In this document: piece after piece, positions 1 to 8,282 of the stretch
How positions within the stretch are numbered: position 1 is the stretch's first letter
Layout: each line of letters begins with the position of its first letter
Assembly: GCA_902776195.1 (NCBI GenBank)
Contig: CACYPF010000012.1
Coordinates: forward strand, 38,177 to 102,176
Direction of reading: 5' to 3'
DNA from: an uncultured Prevotellaceae bacterium
GTDB taxonomy: Bacteria; Bacteroidota; Bacteroidia; Bacteroidales; Bacteroidaceae
Length of the DNA: 64,000 nt
The notes under the pieces: generated by a model
Seen by the model: only the letters and a program-made list of their open reading frames with translations
The model's database searches: none
Told to the model about the DNA's origin: nothing
Made by a program: the position numbers and the translations under genes

Positions 1-117
1 TTTGACCTTGGTCATAAGAAACTTGCCCAACAGGAGCAGTATGACGTACAGAAGCTCAATGAGCGCATCAACCAACTGCAACAGCAATTAGATGAATTGA
101 AACAAAAAACAATGTAA
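1..117 (+). CDS. 3' end of an unidentified protein with a coiled-coil tail
   Basis: The window opens inside a reading frame that ends at TAA 115-117. The 38 visible residues are rich in Gln, Leu, Glu and Lys, with heptad-like spacing (ERINQLQQQLDELKQK), so the protein ends in a coiled coil. The imelysin-like gene starts only 19 bases after its stop, so the two probably share a transcript and this protein may belong to the same iron-related module. The family cannot be named from the tail. Reading frame: confident; function: unknown. Confidence 0.7.
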   Translation, partial: FDLGHKKLAQQEQYDVQKLNERINQLQQQLDELKQKTM

Positions 118-136
118 ACATAAATCACAAACAAAA

Positions 137-1465
137 ATGAAAAAGTACTTAATTTTCTCTTTCGCAGCCCTGATGGGTGCAATGACCTTCACTGCTTGCG
201 GTGATGATGACAACAAAAATGGTGGCAAAGAAGATGGTGGCGATAATACCGAGTTCAATATCGTGACAACATCTCCTATTGTTGACAAAGATTCTTATGC
301 CGACAATACAACAGGTTACAATGATAAATCTTTTGGTAATGCCGCCATTGAAGGTTGCACTGATCTCGTTGATGAGCTGACAGCTGCCAACGCTGTCATT
401 ACGGCTTCTAAGCTCACAGACGTTCAAGAGTCTTATCTGTATCTGGTACTCGACAACTTAGTTGACAATGTAATCGTACCAACTTATACCGATCTCGCTG
501 ACAATGTAGAGGACTTGGAAAAGACACTGAAGGGTCTCACCGTCAGCACCATCACACAGTCCCAGATTAACAAGGCATGTGAGGACTTCAAGGCTGCCCG
601 TCTTCATTGGGAGCGTTCTGAGGCATTCCTGATGGGTGCCGCCTCAGACTTCGATATCGACCCGACCATCGACTCATGGCCTCTGAACCGTTCTTTGCTG
701 TTGAGCTACTTCAACAATGGCATGAGTGAAGAGATGCTGAACGATGCCACCATCCTCGGTTTCCATGCTATGGAGTTCATCCTCTTCCGTGACGGTCAGC
801 CCCGTAAGGTCGCAGAGTTCCAAGGAACTGACACCTATAAGGGCTTCGAGAAGATTAAAGGTGAGCAAGAACTGACATACGCCCAGACCATCTGCACCCT
901 GTTGAAGCAGCGTTGCTTCCAGTTACAGGTAGCATGGGAGGGAGAGACAACGGCAAATGCCAGCCGTGTGTCTGTCGTAAAGGCTGCCGGTCTTGACTAT
1001 ACCACAGAGAACGGACTGAGCTATGGTGAGAATCTGGTAGGCGCTGGTGTTAACAGCAAGAGCACTTTCAAATCACTGAAGGCAGCGATTGCCCAGGTAC
1101 TCTCTGACGACGAGGGCAGCTGTGTAGGTATTGCCAATGAGGTAGGTACCGCAAAGATTGCCAATCCCTTCTCTGCCGGTGACGTGTCATACGTGGAGTC
1201 ACCTTACAGCTATAACTCTATTGCTGACTTCCGTGACAACATCCGCTCAATCCGTAATATCTGGTTGGGATCTACCGATAAGACAGCCAACAAATACAGT
1301 TTCCACACTTTCTTTGCCAGTGTGAAACAAGAGAGTGTCAACCAGGACTTAGAGAGCACCTATGTGCGCGCTATCGAGGCAATCAGCAATATGCCCTCTC
1401 CTTTCGTAAAGTATTGCTGCACCATCTGGAATATTAATTTCGAAGATGATAATGACTGGGAATAA
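137..1465 (+). CDS. Imelysin-like (peptidase M75/ICMP family) lipoprotein
   Basis: 442 residues. The N-terminus has a hydrophobic segment followed by a TACG lipobox (Cys about residue 21) and an Asp/Asn/Gly-rich linker, as in exported Bacteroidota lipoproteins. The imelysin signature GxHxxE is present as GFHAMEF around residue 210, followed by a helical C-terminal half. Members of this family bind iron in EfeO/IrpA-type uptake systems; proteolysis is doubtful for most. It is cotranscribed with a di-heme oxidoreductase (93-base gap containing a hairpin) and followed by a cytochrome c synthase, which suggests a periplasmic or surface iron-handling role. Family call is strong; the metal is inferred. 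Confidence 0.88.
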   Translation: MKKYLIFSFAALMGAMTFTACGDDDNKNGGKEDGGDNTEFNIVTTSPIVDKDSYADNTTGYNDKSFGNAAIEGCTDLVDELTAANAVITASKLTDVQESYLYLVLDNLVDNVIVPTYTDLADNVEDLEKTLKGLTVSTITQSQINKACEDFKAARLHWERSEAFLMGAASDFDIDPTIDSWPLNRSLLLSYFNNGMSEEMLNDATILGFHAMEFILFRDGQPRKVAEFQGTDTYKGFEKIKGEQELTYAQTICTLLKQRCFQLQVAWEGETTANASRVSVVKAAGLDYTTENGLSYGENLVGAGVNSKSTFKSLKAAIAQVLSDDEGSCVGIANEVGTAKIANPFSAGDVSYVESPYSYNSIADFRDNIRSIRNIWLGSTDKTANKYSFHTFFASVKQESVNQDLESTYVRAIEAISNMPSPFVKYCCTIWNINFEDDNDWE

Positions 1466-1492
1466 ATAGACAGACATAGACTATTTAGTGCT

Positions 1493-1523
1493 AAGCGCCT
1501 CACCCTAAAAAGGTGAGACGCTT
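1493..1523 (+). terminator. Intercistronic hairpin between imelysin and di-heme genes
   Basis: AAGCGCCTCACC (1493-1504) pairs with GGTGAGACGCTT (1512-1523) with one internal mismatch and a 7-base loop. No U-run follows, so it is more likely an mRNA-processing or stabilising structure, or a leaky attenuator setting the ratio of the flanking genes, than a full terminator. Confidence 0.5.
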
Positions 1524-1558
1524 CAGCCGTTAAAATAATAACCTTTAAAATAAGTAAT

Positions 1559-3340
1559 ATGATGAAATTGAAAAACCTATCAAAAGTGATGCTCGGACTT
1601 GCTGTCCTCTCACTGGCGGCATGCTCTGATGACAACACTCCAAGCGGAATCGGTGAACTGACACCAGAGGAGAGCGCCTTTGGTAAGGCAAACGACGTGT
1701 TTACCGCCGAGGAATGGTATCCTGGCGGTCAGTTGGGAACGACGGAGAAGGCAAGCTACTCAGCCATCACTCCTGCCGCTGAAGCCATGGAGGAAGACTT
1801 CAACACGGGTGAGGACTTCTTCGAGCATCTCTACACCTTCGACGTGGCACCCCGTAAGGGACTCGGTCCCGCATGGGTCCGCAACGGCTGTATTGCCTGC
1901 CACCCCAGTTACGGTCACGGCAAGCGCCAGACCGAATATCGCGCCAACACCATCGGCAACGGTTACCTGCTGGTTGTCTATCACCCCACAGAGGCATATA
2001 CCGAGGATGGGGTACGCTACACCACCAGCAACTCCCCTTATATCTCTGAGGTAACTGGTATGCCTCAGACACAGGCGATGTCTCCCTTCAAGGCTCCTAT
2101 CGACGAGAGTCAGATCAAGATTGAGTGGAAAGACGTGACCAAGATGCCAAGTGGTCTGTCCATGACCTTCCCTGACGGTGAGAAATATGCTTTGATCTAT
2201 CCTGAGGTGACCATCCCTGCCACCGCCTTCAACACCAATCCCGTACCTACCAACTACGAGGTACGCCTGGAGTCTACCATTGGTGTCTATGGCACTGGAC
2301 TTATTGATGCCATCAGCGATGATGACATGCGTGAGCAGTATCGCAAGGAGGCTCCTTACGTAGACCTGAACCCTGCTATGTGGGACAAGGCTGCCAATGA
2401 CTTCGCAGCCTCTGCTTACTATGGTGCTGGCTATAATGACACCAAAAGCCATAATGGCGGCAAGGGTATCGTGAAGAAGTTCACCTATGCCATGACCCGC
2501 GGCTCACTGCAGGATGGTGCCGGTGCCAACGCTATCTGGAACATCACCAATGTGACACGCTCCGACCGTCACTGGCTCTACAGCACGACAGCATGGGCTC
2601 AGGCTCAGAGTGAGGACGCTGAGGTCATCGCCTATATCAAGGAGCATGGTGCCTCTCCGCTGAGCATCCTGCACCCGTACTATGCCGACGGTACCGACGA
2701 GGGCATCAGGGCTCGTGTCTATGAGGTGCTGAATACTCCCAGCATAGCCTACAAAGACACCTTCGAGAAGTACCTGCTGAACGACGAGTACTATGGTGGT
2801 GAGGAGGAGATGTCCGACAAGCAGTACTACCAGTTCATGGTATGGCACCGCGGACTTGCCGTTCCTGCCGCCCGTAACCTCGACGACAAGGACGTGCAGC
2901 GTGGTAAGACGCTGTTCACACAGATGGGATGCGCCCAGTGTCACCGTCCTTCCTGGACAACAGGTGCCGACAATATGTGGGTGGATGCCAGCATCAAGGC
3001 TTATGCGCAGAGTATCGGCAAGGATGCCAGTGAGATGCTGCCCAAATATCCTTACCAGAAGATATGGCCTTATACCGACATGGTACAGCACCGTCTCTTC
3101 ATGGAGAACGACATCCGTACAGGCTGGTGCCGCACCACCCCACTCTGGGGACGTGGTTTGTCCCGTCAATTGACGGGTGCTGACGACCGTCTGCATGACT
3201 GCCGTGCCCGTACCGTCATCGAGGCGATTATGTGGCATGCCTACTCCAAGCAGTCGGATGCCTACAGCTCCGCCGTACAGTTCTATAACTTACCGAAAGC
3301 AGACCGTGACGCTGTCGTGAAGTTCATTGAATCTATTTAA
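1559..3340 (+). CDS. Di-heme c-type oxidoreductase (DUF1111/MauG-like) lipoprotein
   Basis: 593 residues with a lipobox at the end of the signal segment (SLAAC, Cys about 22). Two c-type heme sites are visible: CIACH around residue 116 and CAQCH around residue 463, the two-heme pattern of the di-heme oxidoreductase ('thiol oxidoreductase') family related to bacterial di-heme peroxidases. Its hemes must be attached outside the cytoplasm, and the gene directly downstream encodes the enzyme that does this. With the imelysin upstream, it may act as the redox partner of an iron-uptake or ferric-reduction step, by analogy with EfeO-EfeB pairing; that role is inference. Start: tandem ATGs at 1559 and 1562, either usable. 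Confidence 0.87.
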   Translation: MMKLKNLSKVMLGLAVLSLAACSDDNTPSGIGELTPEESAFGKANDVFTAEEWYPGGQLGTTEKASYSAITPAAEAMEEDFNTGEDFFEHLYTFDVAPRKGLGPAWVRNGCIACHPSYGHGKRQTEYRANTIGNGYLLVVYHPTEAYTEDGVRYTTSNSPYISEVTGMPQTQAMSPFKAPIDESQIKIEWKDVTKMPSGLSMTFPDGEKYALIYPEVTIPATAFNTNPVPTNYEVRLESTIGVYGTGLIDAISDDDMREQYRKEAPYVDLNPAMWDKAANDFAASAYYGAGYNDTKSHNGGKGIVKKFTYAMTRGSLQDGAGANAIWNITNVTRSDRHWLYSTTAWAQAQSEDAEVIAYIKEHGASPLSILHPYYADGTDEGIRARVYEVLNTPSIAYKDTFEKYLLNDEYYGGEEEMSDKQYYQFMVWHRGLAVPAARNLDDKDVQRGKTLFTQMGCAQCHRPSWTTGADNMWVDASIKAYAQSIGKDASEMLPKYPYQKIWPYTDMVQHRLFMENDIRTGWCRTTPLWGRGLSRQLTGADDRLHDCRARTVIEAIMWHAYSKQSDAYSSAVQFYNLPKADRDAVVKFIESI

Positions 3341-3375
3341 TACACTGTTTTCTTGCCTGAATGGCAGATAATGTG

Positions 3376-3383
3376 TATCTTTG
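3376..3383 (+). promoter_or_regulatory. Bacteroidota -7 box (TATCTTTG) directly before the ccsBA start
   Basis: TATCTTTG lies 20 bases after a TTG (3353-3355), matching the Bacteroidota -33/-7 layout. Only six bases separate the box from the ATG at 3390, so transcription would begin at or next to the start codon. Confidence 0.6.
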
Positions 3384-3389
3384 CACAAT

Positions 3390-5558
3390 ATGAAGAAAAC
3401 TGTCATAGCATTCTATATCGTGGTGATAGCCGTCATGGCTGTCGCCACGATTGTTGAGAAATACCAAGGTACCTCCTATGTCTCTGAGCATATCTACGGT
3501 TCCTGGTGGTTCTCTGCCCTTTGGGCTGTCCTCACCGCCTTTGCCGTCGGCTATTTTATCAGACAGCGGGTACGCCGTGCCTTTGCCGTCACCCTCCATC
3601 TGTCGTTTGTCGTCATCCTACTCGGTGCCATGCTGACGCATCTCACCGCCGAGAAGGGAATTGTCTACCTGCGCACCGGTCAGTCTACTGACCGTTATAT
3701 GACGGAGGACATGCAACTGCACCCCCTGCCCTTCTCAGTAAGGCTCGACCGCTTCGAGGTGGAGTATCATGAGGGGACGAGTGCCGCTGCCGACTATGTC
3801 TCTACCATCACGATGGATGACGGCAAGGAACAGAAGCAGGAGAGGATCTCCATGAATAATATCGCTTCCTTCCATTCCGTACGTCTCTATCAGAGCAGTT
3901 TCGACGAGGACATGCAAGGCAGTATCCTTGCTATGAACAGTGACCCCTGGGGCATCCCCGTTACCTATCTGGGCTATGCCCTTCTCTTCATCTCCCTCAT
4001 CTGGATGCTCTTTGACCCTCACGGCACTTACCGGCGACTGCTGCGCTCCCCGCTCCTGAAACGGGGAATGATGCTGCTGGCACTCTTCCATCTTACCTCT
4101 TCCATCTCACCTCTTCACGCCGCTCCCCGTGTACTGCCGAAAGAGACTGCCGAGAAGTTCGGACAACTCTTCATGGTATATAACGACCGGGTATGTCCGG
4201 TACAGACCTACGCCATCGACTTCACCAAGAAACTCTATGGCAAGCGCTCGTATGGGGAATATTCTGCCGAACAGGTACTCACCGGTTTTGTCTTCTTCCA
4301 CGACGACTGGGCAGAAGAGCCGGTCATCAAGGTGAAGGGCGGAGAACTGAAAGGTCGCCTCGGCATCCCCGACTATGCCAGCATGAACTATTTCTTCGGC
4401 AAGAACGGCTATATCCTCGGTCCTTACGTCCAGGAGTTCTACCAAGGACAGCAACAGGAGAGTTTCCACAAACAGGTGGCAAAGATGGACGAGAAACTCA
4501 TGCTCATCATGGACTTGCACAAGGGAACGCCCTTGAAACTCCTGCCCTATCAGGACAAAGGTACTATCACCTGGTATGCCCCCACTGACAACCTCCCTGA
4601 GCAGATGGACGAGGAACACCGGAAATACATCCGTGACGTGTTCACCCTCCTCAACGGAGAGATACAGGCAGGCAACTACCAGCGTGCCAATGCCTTCCTC
4701 GACAAGATGCAGGACTACCAGAAGACTTTCGGAGCCTCCTCCCTGCCTACTGACACACAGGTCAAGGCTGAGCGTATATATAATAAGGTGGCGTTTGCCA
4801 CCATCCTCTTCATGGCATGTCTCACCATGGGTATCCTCTCGTTCCTCTTGCTGATATTCAACAAGATGCGCCCCACGTTCTGGTGGCAGCGGGGTTTCCT
4901 GTTGCTGGCATTCCTCGCCCTGTCGTACGCTCTTGCCCTGCGATGGATCATCACAGGGACCATCCCCATGTCGAACGGTTACGAGACCATGCTCTTCCTT
5001 GCCTGGAGCATCATGCTGCTGTCACTCATCGTGTGCAGCTGGTTCCCTATCATGCTCACCTTCGGTTTCCTGTTGTCGGGCTTCTTCCTACTGGTGAGCC
5101 ATATCTCACAGATGGACCCGCAGATCAGTCATCTGATGCCCGTCCTCAACTCCCCCCTGCTGACCATCCATGTCAGCATCATCATGATGTCGTTCGCACT
5201 GCTGTCACTGACCTGTATCTGTGGCATCACCGCATTCATCATGCGCCGGCAGGCAGAGGAGTTGAAACTGCTGTCGCAGCTCTTCCTCTTCCCTGCCCTC
5301 ACCTGTCTGGGCTTCGGCATCTTCATCGGTGCCATCTGGGCGAATGTGTCATGGGGCACCTACTGGAACTGGGACCCGAAGGAGACATGGGCACTCATCA
5401 CCTTTATGATCTATGCCGTAGGTGTCCATGAGCAGTCCTTGCCTTTCCTCCGCAAGCCTACCCTGTACCATCTGTATATGACACTTGCCTTCCTGACCAT
5501 CCTTATGACCTACTTTGGTGTGAATTATTTCCTAGGTGGCATGCACAGCTATGCATAA
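3390..5558 (+). CDS. ccsBA: Fused ResB-CcsA (CcsBA) cytochrome c biogenesis protein
   Basis: 722 residues from ATG 3390. The upstream in-frame TTG at 3381 lies in the promoter box and is rejected as a start. The N-terminal part (about 1-230) has ResB-like membrane helices and a periplasmic stretch. The C-terminal part (about 470-722) is a multi-helix CcsA/CcmC-type domain with the Trp-rich heme-handling signature WGTYWNWDPKETWAL near residue 656 and His residues in neighbouring helices. CcsBA (system II) exports heme and ligates it to CxxCH motifs, so the di-heme protein upstream is the obvious local substrate. Confidence 0.9.
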   Translation: MKKTVIAFYIVVIAVMAVATIVEKYQGTSYVSEHIYGSWWFSALWAVLTAFAVGYFIRQRVRRAFAVTLHLSFVVILLGAMLTHLTAEKGIVYLRTGQSTDRYMTEDMQLHPLPFSVRLDRFEVEYHEGTSAAADYVSTITMDDGKEQKQERISMNNIASFHSVRLYQSSFDEDMQGSILAMNSDPWGIPVTYLGYALLFISLIWMLFDPHGTYRRLLRSPLLKRGMMLLALFHLTSSISPLHAAPRVLPKETAEKFGQLFMVYNDRVCPVQTYAIDFTKKLYGKRSYGEYSAEQVLTGFVFFHDDWAEEPVIKVKGGELKGRLGIPDYASMNYFFGKNGYILGPYVQEFYQGQQQESFHKQVAKMDEKLMLIMDLHKGTPLKLLPYQDKGTITWYAPTDNLPEQMDEEHRKYIRDVFTLLNGEIQAGNYQRANAFLDKMQDYQKTFGASSLPTDTQVKAERIYNKVAFATILFMACLTMGILSFLLLIFNKMRPTFWWQRGFLLLAFLALSYALALRWIITGTIPMSNGYETMLFLAWSIMLLSLIVCSWFPIMLTFGFLLSGFFLLVSHISQMDPQISHLMPVLNSPLLTIHVSIIMMSFALLSLTCICGITAFIMRRQAEELKLLSQLFLFPALTCLGFGIFIGAIWANVSWGTYWNWDPKETWALITFMIYAVGVHEQSLPFLRKPTLYHLYMTLAFLTILMTYFGVNYFLGGMHSYA

Positions 5559-5621
5559 AAAGAAGTTTTTCTTTGGTTCTGTGCATGTTTTTCATTACCT
5601 TTGCACGCAAATAAAAAAACA

Positions 5622-6767
5622 ATGGAAAATAGCACCCATACTATAACATTCGAGAAAGCATACGCTGAGATATATCAGTTTGACAACGGGACAGAAGTAA
5701 AGGAATTTCATGCAATGATTCACGTCAGTGAACCAGGACTTCCTTTCGCCAACCAGTTAGAAGCGGTACTCAATGCCTATAACTCACTGGTAGAGGAGAA
5801 GCTGCCTGGTGCACAGGCTGTTTTCAAACGCTATTTCCTCAGTGATGCCGCCAACCAGCAGGACGAGGTGATTGTCGCCGACATGACAGACTGTGCCAAG
5901 AGCATCATCCAGCAGGCTCCCCTTGACGGTACGAAGATTGCCTTGTGGGTTTATTTCATGACAGGTGTCAGGACATCTGTCACCCATGGCGGTCTCTATG
6001 CCGTTGAGCACAATGGCTTCAAGCACCTGTGGAACGGCAGTGCCCATAACCTTGCCGCCAATTCCGAATACCAGACACGTCTGCTCTTCAACGAGTATAA
6101 CATGCAACTGCTGGAGGAGGGCTGTACCCTGAAGGACAACTGCATCCGCACCTGGTTCTTCGTCAATGACGTGGACCTTAACTACGGGGGGGTCGTCCGT
6201 GCCCGTAACCAGTTCTTCTTCACACAGGGACTCACCGTCAACACACACTTCATCGCCTCTACGGGTATCGGTGGCAGACAGGCTGACCCTAACGTGCTGT
6301 CGCAGATGGACAACTATGCCATCGCAGGCATCGAGCAGGAGCAGATACACTACCTCTATGCCCCCACCCACCTCAACCGCACCAGCGACTACGGGGTGAG
6401 TTTCGAGCGTGGCACCCGTGTTGACTATCAGGACCGCCGCCATGTGTTTATCTCCGGTACGGCAAGTATCAACAACAAGGGCGAGATCAAATATCCCAAG
6501 AACATCGTCAAGCAGACGGAGCGTATGTGGGAGAATGTGGAGACCCTTCTTGCCGAGGCGGAATGCACCTACGACGACGTGTGCTATATGGTGGTCTATC
6601 TGCGTGACACCTCTGACTATCAGCTGGTACACAAGATGTATGAGACACGGTTCCATGGCAAGCCCTATGTCATCGTCCATGCTCCCGTCTGCCGTTCCGG
6701 CTGGCTGGTAGAGATGGAGTGTATGGCTATACGCAAGGTTGATAATCCATCATTCAAGGCATTTTAG
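5622..6767 (+). CDS. RidA-superfamily protein, chorismatase (FkbO/Hyg5)-like architecture
   Basis: 381 residues from ATG 5622, with a TACCTTTG box at 5596-5603. The C-terminal half (about 250-375) resembles the YjgF/RidA fold: FISGTASIN, a segment ending VYLRD, and a final PVCRSGWLVEMECMA. The N-terminal half ends in a conserved-looking block, IRTWFFVNDVDLNYGGVVRA followed by THFIASTGIGG, similar in layout to the pseudo-trimeric chorismatase family. Possible roles are chorismate hydrolysis or imine/enamine deamination; substrate not decidable here. It stands alone on its promoter. RidA-superfamily membership is fairly secure, chorismatase activity is a suggestion. Confidence 0.68.
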   Translation: MENSTHTITFEKAYAEIYQFDNGTEVKEFHAMIHVSEPGLPFANQLEAVLNAYNSLVEEKLPGAQAVFKRYFLSDAANQQDEVIVADMTDCAKSIIQQAPLDGTKIALWVYFMTGVRTSVTHGGLYAVEHNGFKHLWNGSAHNLAANSEYQTRLLFNEYNMQLLEEGCTLKDNCIRTWFFVNDVDLNYGGVVRARNQFFFTQGLTVNTHFIASTGIGGRQADPNVLSQMDNYAIAGIEQEQIHYLYAPTHLNRTSDYGVSFERGTRVDYQDRRHVFISGTASINNKGEIKYPKNIVKQTERMWENVETLLAEAECTYDDVCYMVVYLRDTSDYQLVHKMYETRFHGKPYVIVHAPVCRSGWLVEMECMAIRKVDNPSFKAF

Positions 6768-6896
6768 GCGAATACCTATCAGGATGGAAGGATGATTAAC
6801 TACGCATACAGTGCGACAGGAACTAAGTTGTCGGTAACCTATGAATCATTGAGAACTGTCCCCAAATTTCACTGGGGATATTATCCAAGTTTATGA
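6768..6896 (+). pseudogene. Decayed RHS-repeat protein fragment
   Basis: The same frame continues directly after the TAG of the RidA-like gene and reads YQDGRMINYAYSATGTKL, then SVTY. This is a classical RHS/YD-repeat segment (tyrosine-rich, 'DG..I.Y.Y.a.G.kL.v.Y'). After about 26 residues the similarity stops where a copy of the local repeat (ATCATTGAG..GTCCCCAAATTTC) begins, and the frame closes at 6894-6896. There is no start of its own. It marks the left edge of an accessory island and suggests that an RHS polymorphic-toxin gene once stood here. Confidence 0.6.
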
Positions 6897-6906
6897 ATAC
6901 GAAAAA

Positions 6907-6931
6907 TGGATCATTGAGTCCCCCAATTTCC
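6907..6931 (+). repeat. Island repeat, copy in forward orientation
   Basis: TGGATCATTGAGTCCCCC then AATTTCC. It is preceded by GAAAAA, which matches the flank of the reverse-orientation copies (reverse complement of CATTTTC). A more diverged relative lies just upstream at 6843-6868 (ATCATTGAG..GTCCCCAAATTTC). Confidence 0.65.
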
Positions 6932-7099
6932 TATTGGGTTAATTGGTTGTGCGCACTGTCGCTGGAATCAGTCGGTAACTGAGCATCCTTCAGTCGGTAA
7001 CCGACTTCCTTCCGTTGACAATGCATAAGGTACAACATTTAACATGCGATGTCAAAAGTTCCTGCCCCAAACGTGTACGAAAACGTGCACAATAAAAAC

Positions 7100-7174
7100 G
7101 GTGACGGTGACGGTTACAGTTTTCCAAAAATGAGAATCCCAAAATGCGAATAAAATGTAACCGTCACCGTCACC
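7100..7174. repeat. 19-bp perfect inverted repeat
   Basis: GGTGACGGTGACGGTTACA (7100-7118) is exactly complementary to 7156-7174, with a 37-base AT-rich spacer. The arms contain an internal tandem GGTGAC. It lies outside any gene; a poly-T tract is lacking, so it is not a normal terminator. It could be a REP/MITE-like element or a recombination or protein-binding site. Confidence 0.8.
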
Positions 7175-7237
7175 ACTTTACGTGCTTTCCTTTTCATAAA
7201 AAGTTGTAAAAGTGTTTGCAAATTGTAACTAATTTTA

Positions 7238-7245
7238 TACCTTTG
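7238..7245 (+). promoter_or_regulatory. Promoter of a truncated gene start
   Basis: TACCTTTG with TTTG at 7215-7218 (19-base spacing): a complete Bacteroidota promoter. It reads into an ATG at 7275 whose frame is broken after 9-10 codons by the island repeat. Confidence 0.65.
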
Positions 7246-7274
7246 CAGTATAAAAACTTAAAACAAAGATACTA

Positions 7275-7334
7275 ATGTCTCAAATACAAACATCTGTAAG
7301 TGGATCATTGAGAGTCCCCCCAAAATTTCCTTAA
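7275..7334 (+). pseudogene. Truncated gene start interrupted by the island repeat
   Basis: A properly spaced promoter precedes ATG 7275. The frame reads MSQIQTSVSGSLRVPPKFP and stops. Residues from about GSLRVPPKFP onward are simply the translation of the repeat at 7301-7330, so only the first nine or so codons belong to the lost gene. It could alternatively be a genuine 19-residue leader peptide. Confidence 0.45.
7301..7330 (+). repeat. Island repeat, forward copy upstream of orphan gene 1
   Basis: TGGATCATTGAGAGTCCCCC then CAAAATTTCC. The core TGGATCATTnAG..GTCCCC is the reverse complement of the copies at 8195-8213 and, less exactly, 8971-8988, so orphan gene 1 lies between inverted copies. 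A further AATGATCC is at 7360-7367. Confidence 0.7.
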
Positions 7335-7483
7335 ACCCCAAAAAGTCTTTTATGACCCTAATGATCCGAAATGGTTGCCAGAATCGCCCACATACATAGG
7401 TCCCCAAAAGAAATGATACATGGGAATATTGTATAATGCAATAAAATTCGTACCTTTGCTACTGAAAAAAATTTATTACAAAT

Positions 7484-8182
7484 ATGAAAGTAACAAGAAA
7501 GCAGTTGTTTAAGAAGCTTATTCCATTCTTTGAGAAGGAAATGGGATATACATATTTTAAGGACACAATCTCTCCTGCTAGTGGTTTATTTGCAAAGAAA
7601 ATTGATGAGAAAATTTATGTTTGTATAGGTATAGATACAAGTAACTTGTATGAAAATGCATTTGATTGTAATTATTATATGGGACTATCTCTGACTTATG
7701 CATTATTATATGAAGGAATTAGAGATGCCTATTTGCGATCTTGGCAATTGTTCTCAGAAGAGGAATTGAATAAATATCGTAGTATTGGCGCATTTTCTGA
7801 GTATTTTTGGTGGCACAGCGATGATGATAATTCTATCGAATCGTTTAAGGACGCAGTGCGACTAACCGAACCACGATTTATAAATAATTTATGCTTAAGA
7901 GAACGCATTGCTGCTAATGAAGAAGCTAAACATCAGCACGACCTAACAACAAAAGTCAGAATGCTTGTACAATGTGGAGTATCTGATTTTGAGACTCAAT
8001 TCGTCCCAGAAAAAGAAAAAGATGGTATCCCTTTAGTTTGGTTTACTGCTGCTGAGTTTGTCCAAAAAGATGAAAGATACTTCAATAAGCATACAGTGTT
8101 TAGACTTGCTGCAGAAGCATATCGGCAATACATACTTGACAATGGGAAAGCTATAGAATCTCATAGGAGAACTGGGGACTGA
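7484..8182 (+). CDS. Orphan protein of unknown function (232 aa)
   Basis: 232 residues with its own promoter (TACCTTTG 7451-7458). I do not recognise the family. It starts MKVTRKQLFKKLIPFFEKEM and is soluble, rich in aromatic and charged residues, with no signal peptide or membrane segment. It does not look like a transposase. Codon use is AT-rich compared with neighbours. The stop TGA (8180-8182) lies inside the repeat motif CTGGGGACTGA, so its last residues are encoded by repeat sequence. Given the RHS remnant upstream, an orphan immunity protein of a polymorphic toxin is a reasonable guess, without direct evidence. Confidence 0.7.
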   Translation: MKVTRKQLFKKLIPFFEKEMGYTYFKDTISPASGLFAKKIDEKIYVCIGIDTSNLYENAFDCNYYMGLSLTYALLYEGIRDAYLRSWQLFSEEELNKYRSIGAFSEYFWWHSDDDNSIESFKDAVRLTEPRFINNLCLRERIAANEEAKHQHDLTTKVRMLVQCGVSDFETQFVPEKEKDGIPLVWFTAAEFVQKDERYFNKHTVFRLAAEAYRQYILDNGKAIESHRRTGD

Positions 8183-8194
8183 ATCCATAAGAAA

Positions 8195-8250
8195 GCTGGG
8201 GACTGAATGATCCATTTTCTAGTGAAATATTTTGTCCTATGAAATAAAAG
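8195..8250 (+). repeat. Island repeat, reverse-type copy 1 (55-bp direct repeat)
   Basis: After one G, a 55-base unit (8196-8250) begins CTGGGGACTGAATGATCC and ends TATGAAATAAAAG. It matches 8971-9025 at 53 of 55 positions. A partial extra copy of its start (CTGGGGACTGAATCCA) lies at 8172-8187. The unit contains TTTG (8231-8234), which serves as the -33 element for the TACCTTTG box at 8254-8261, so the repeat supplies half a promoter for the next gene. Confidence 0.85.
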
Positions 8251-8282
8251 AAATACCTTTGCACAGTATTAATTAATATACA

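Noticed and set aside
1760-2452. 230-codon minus-strand frame opposite the di-heme gene
   Set aside because: Antisense shadow caused by codon bias; no start context, promoter or family motif.
3381-3389. TTG start for ccsBA giving three more residues
   Set aside because: The TTG is part of the -7 promoter box. Similar promoter-located or too-early starts were rejected at 5601, 33728, 52724 and 60317.
4817-5431. 204-codon frame inside ccsBA
   Set aside because: His/Pro-rich alternative-frame product with no promoter; the CcsA signature lies in the other frame.
7484-8182. Transposase encoded between the inverted repeats
   Set aside because: No DDE/HUH-like pattern, too short and acidic/aromatic in character; it looks like a cargo or orphan gene.
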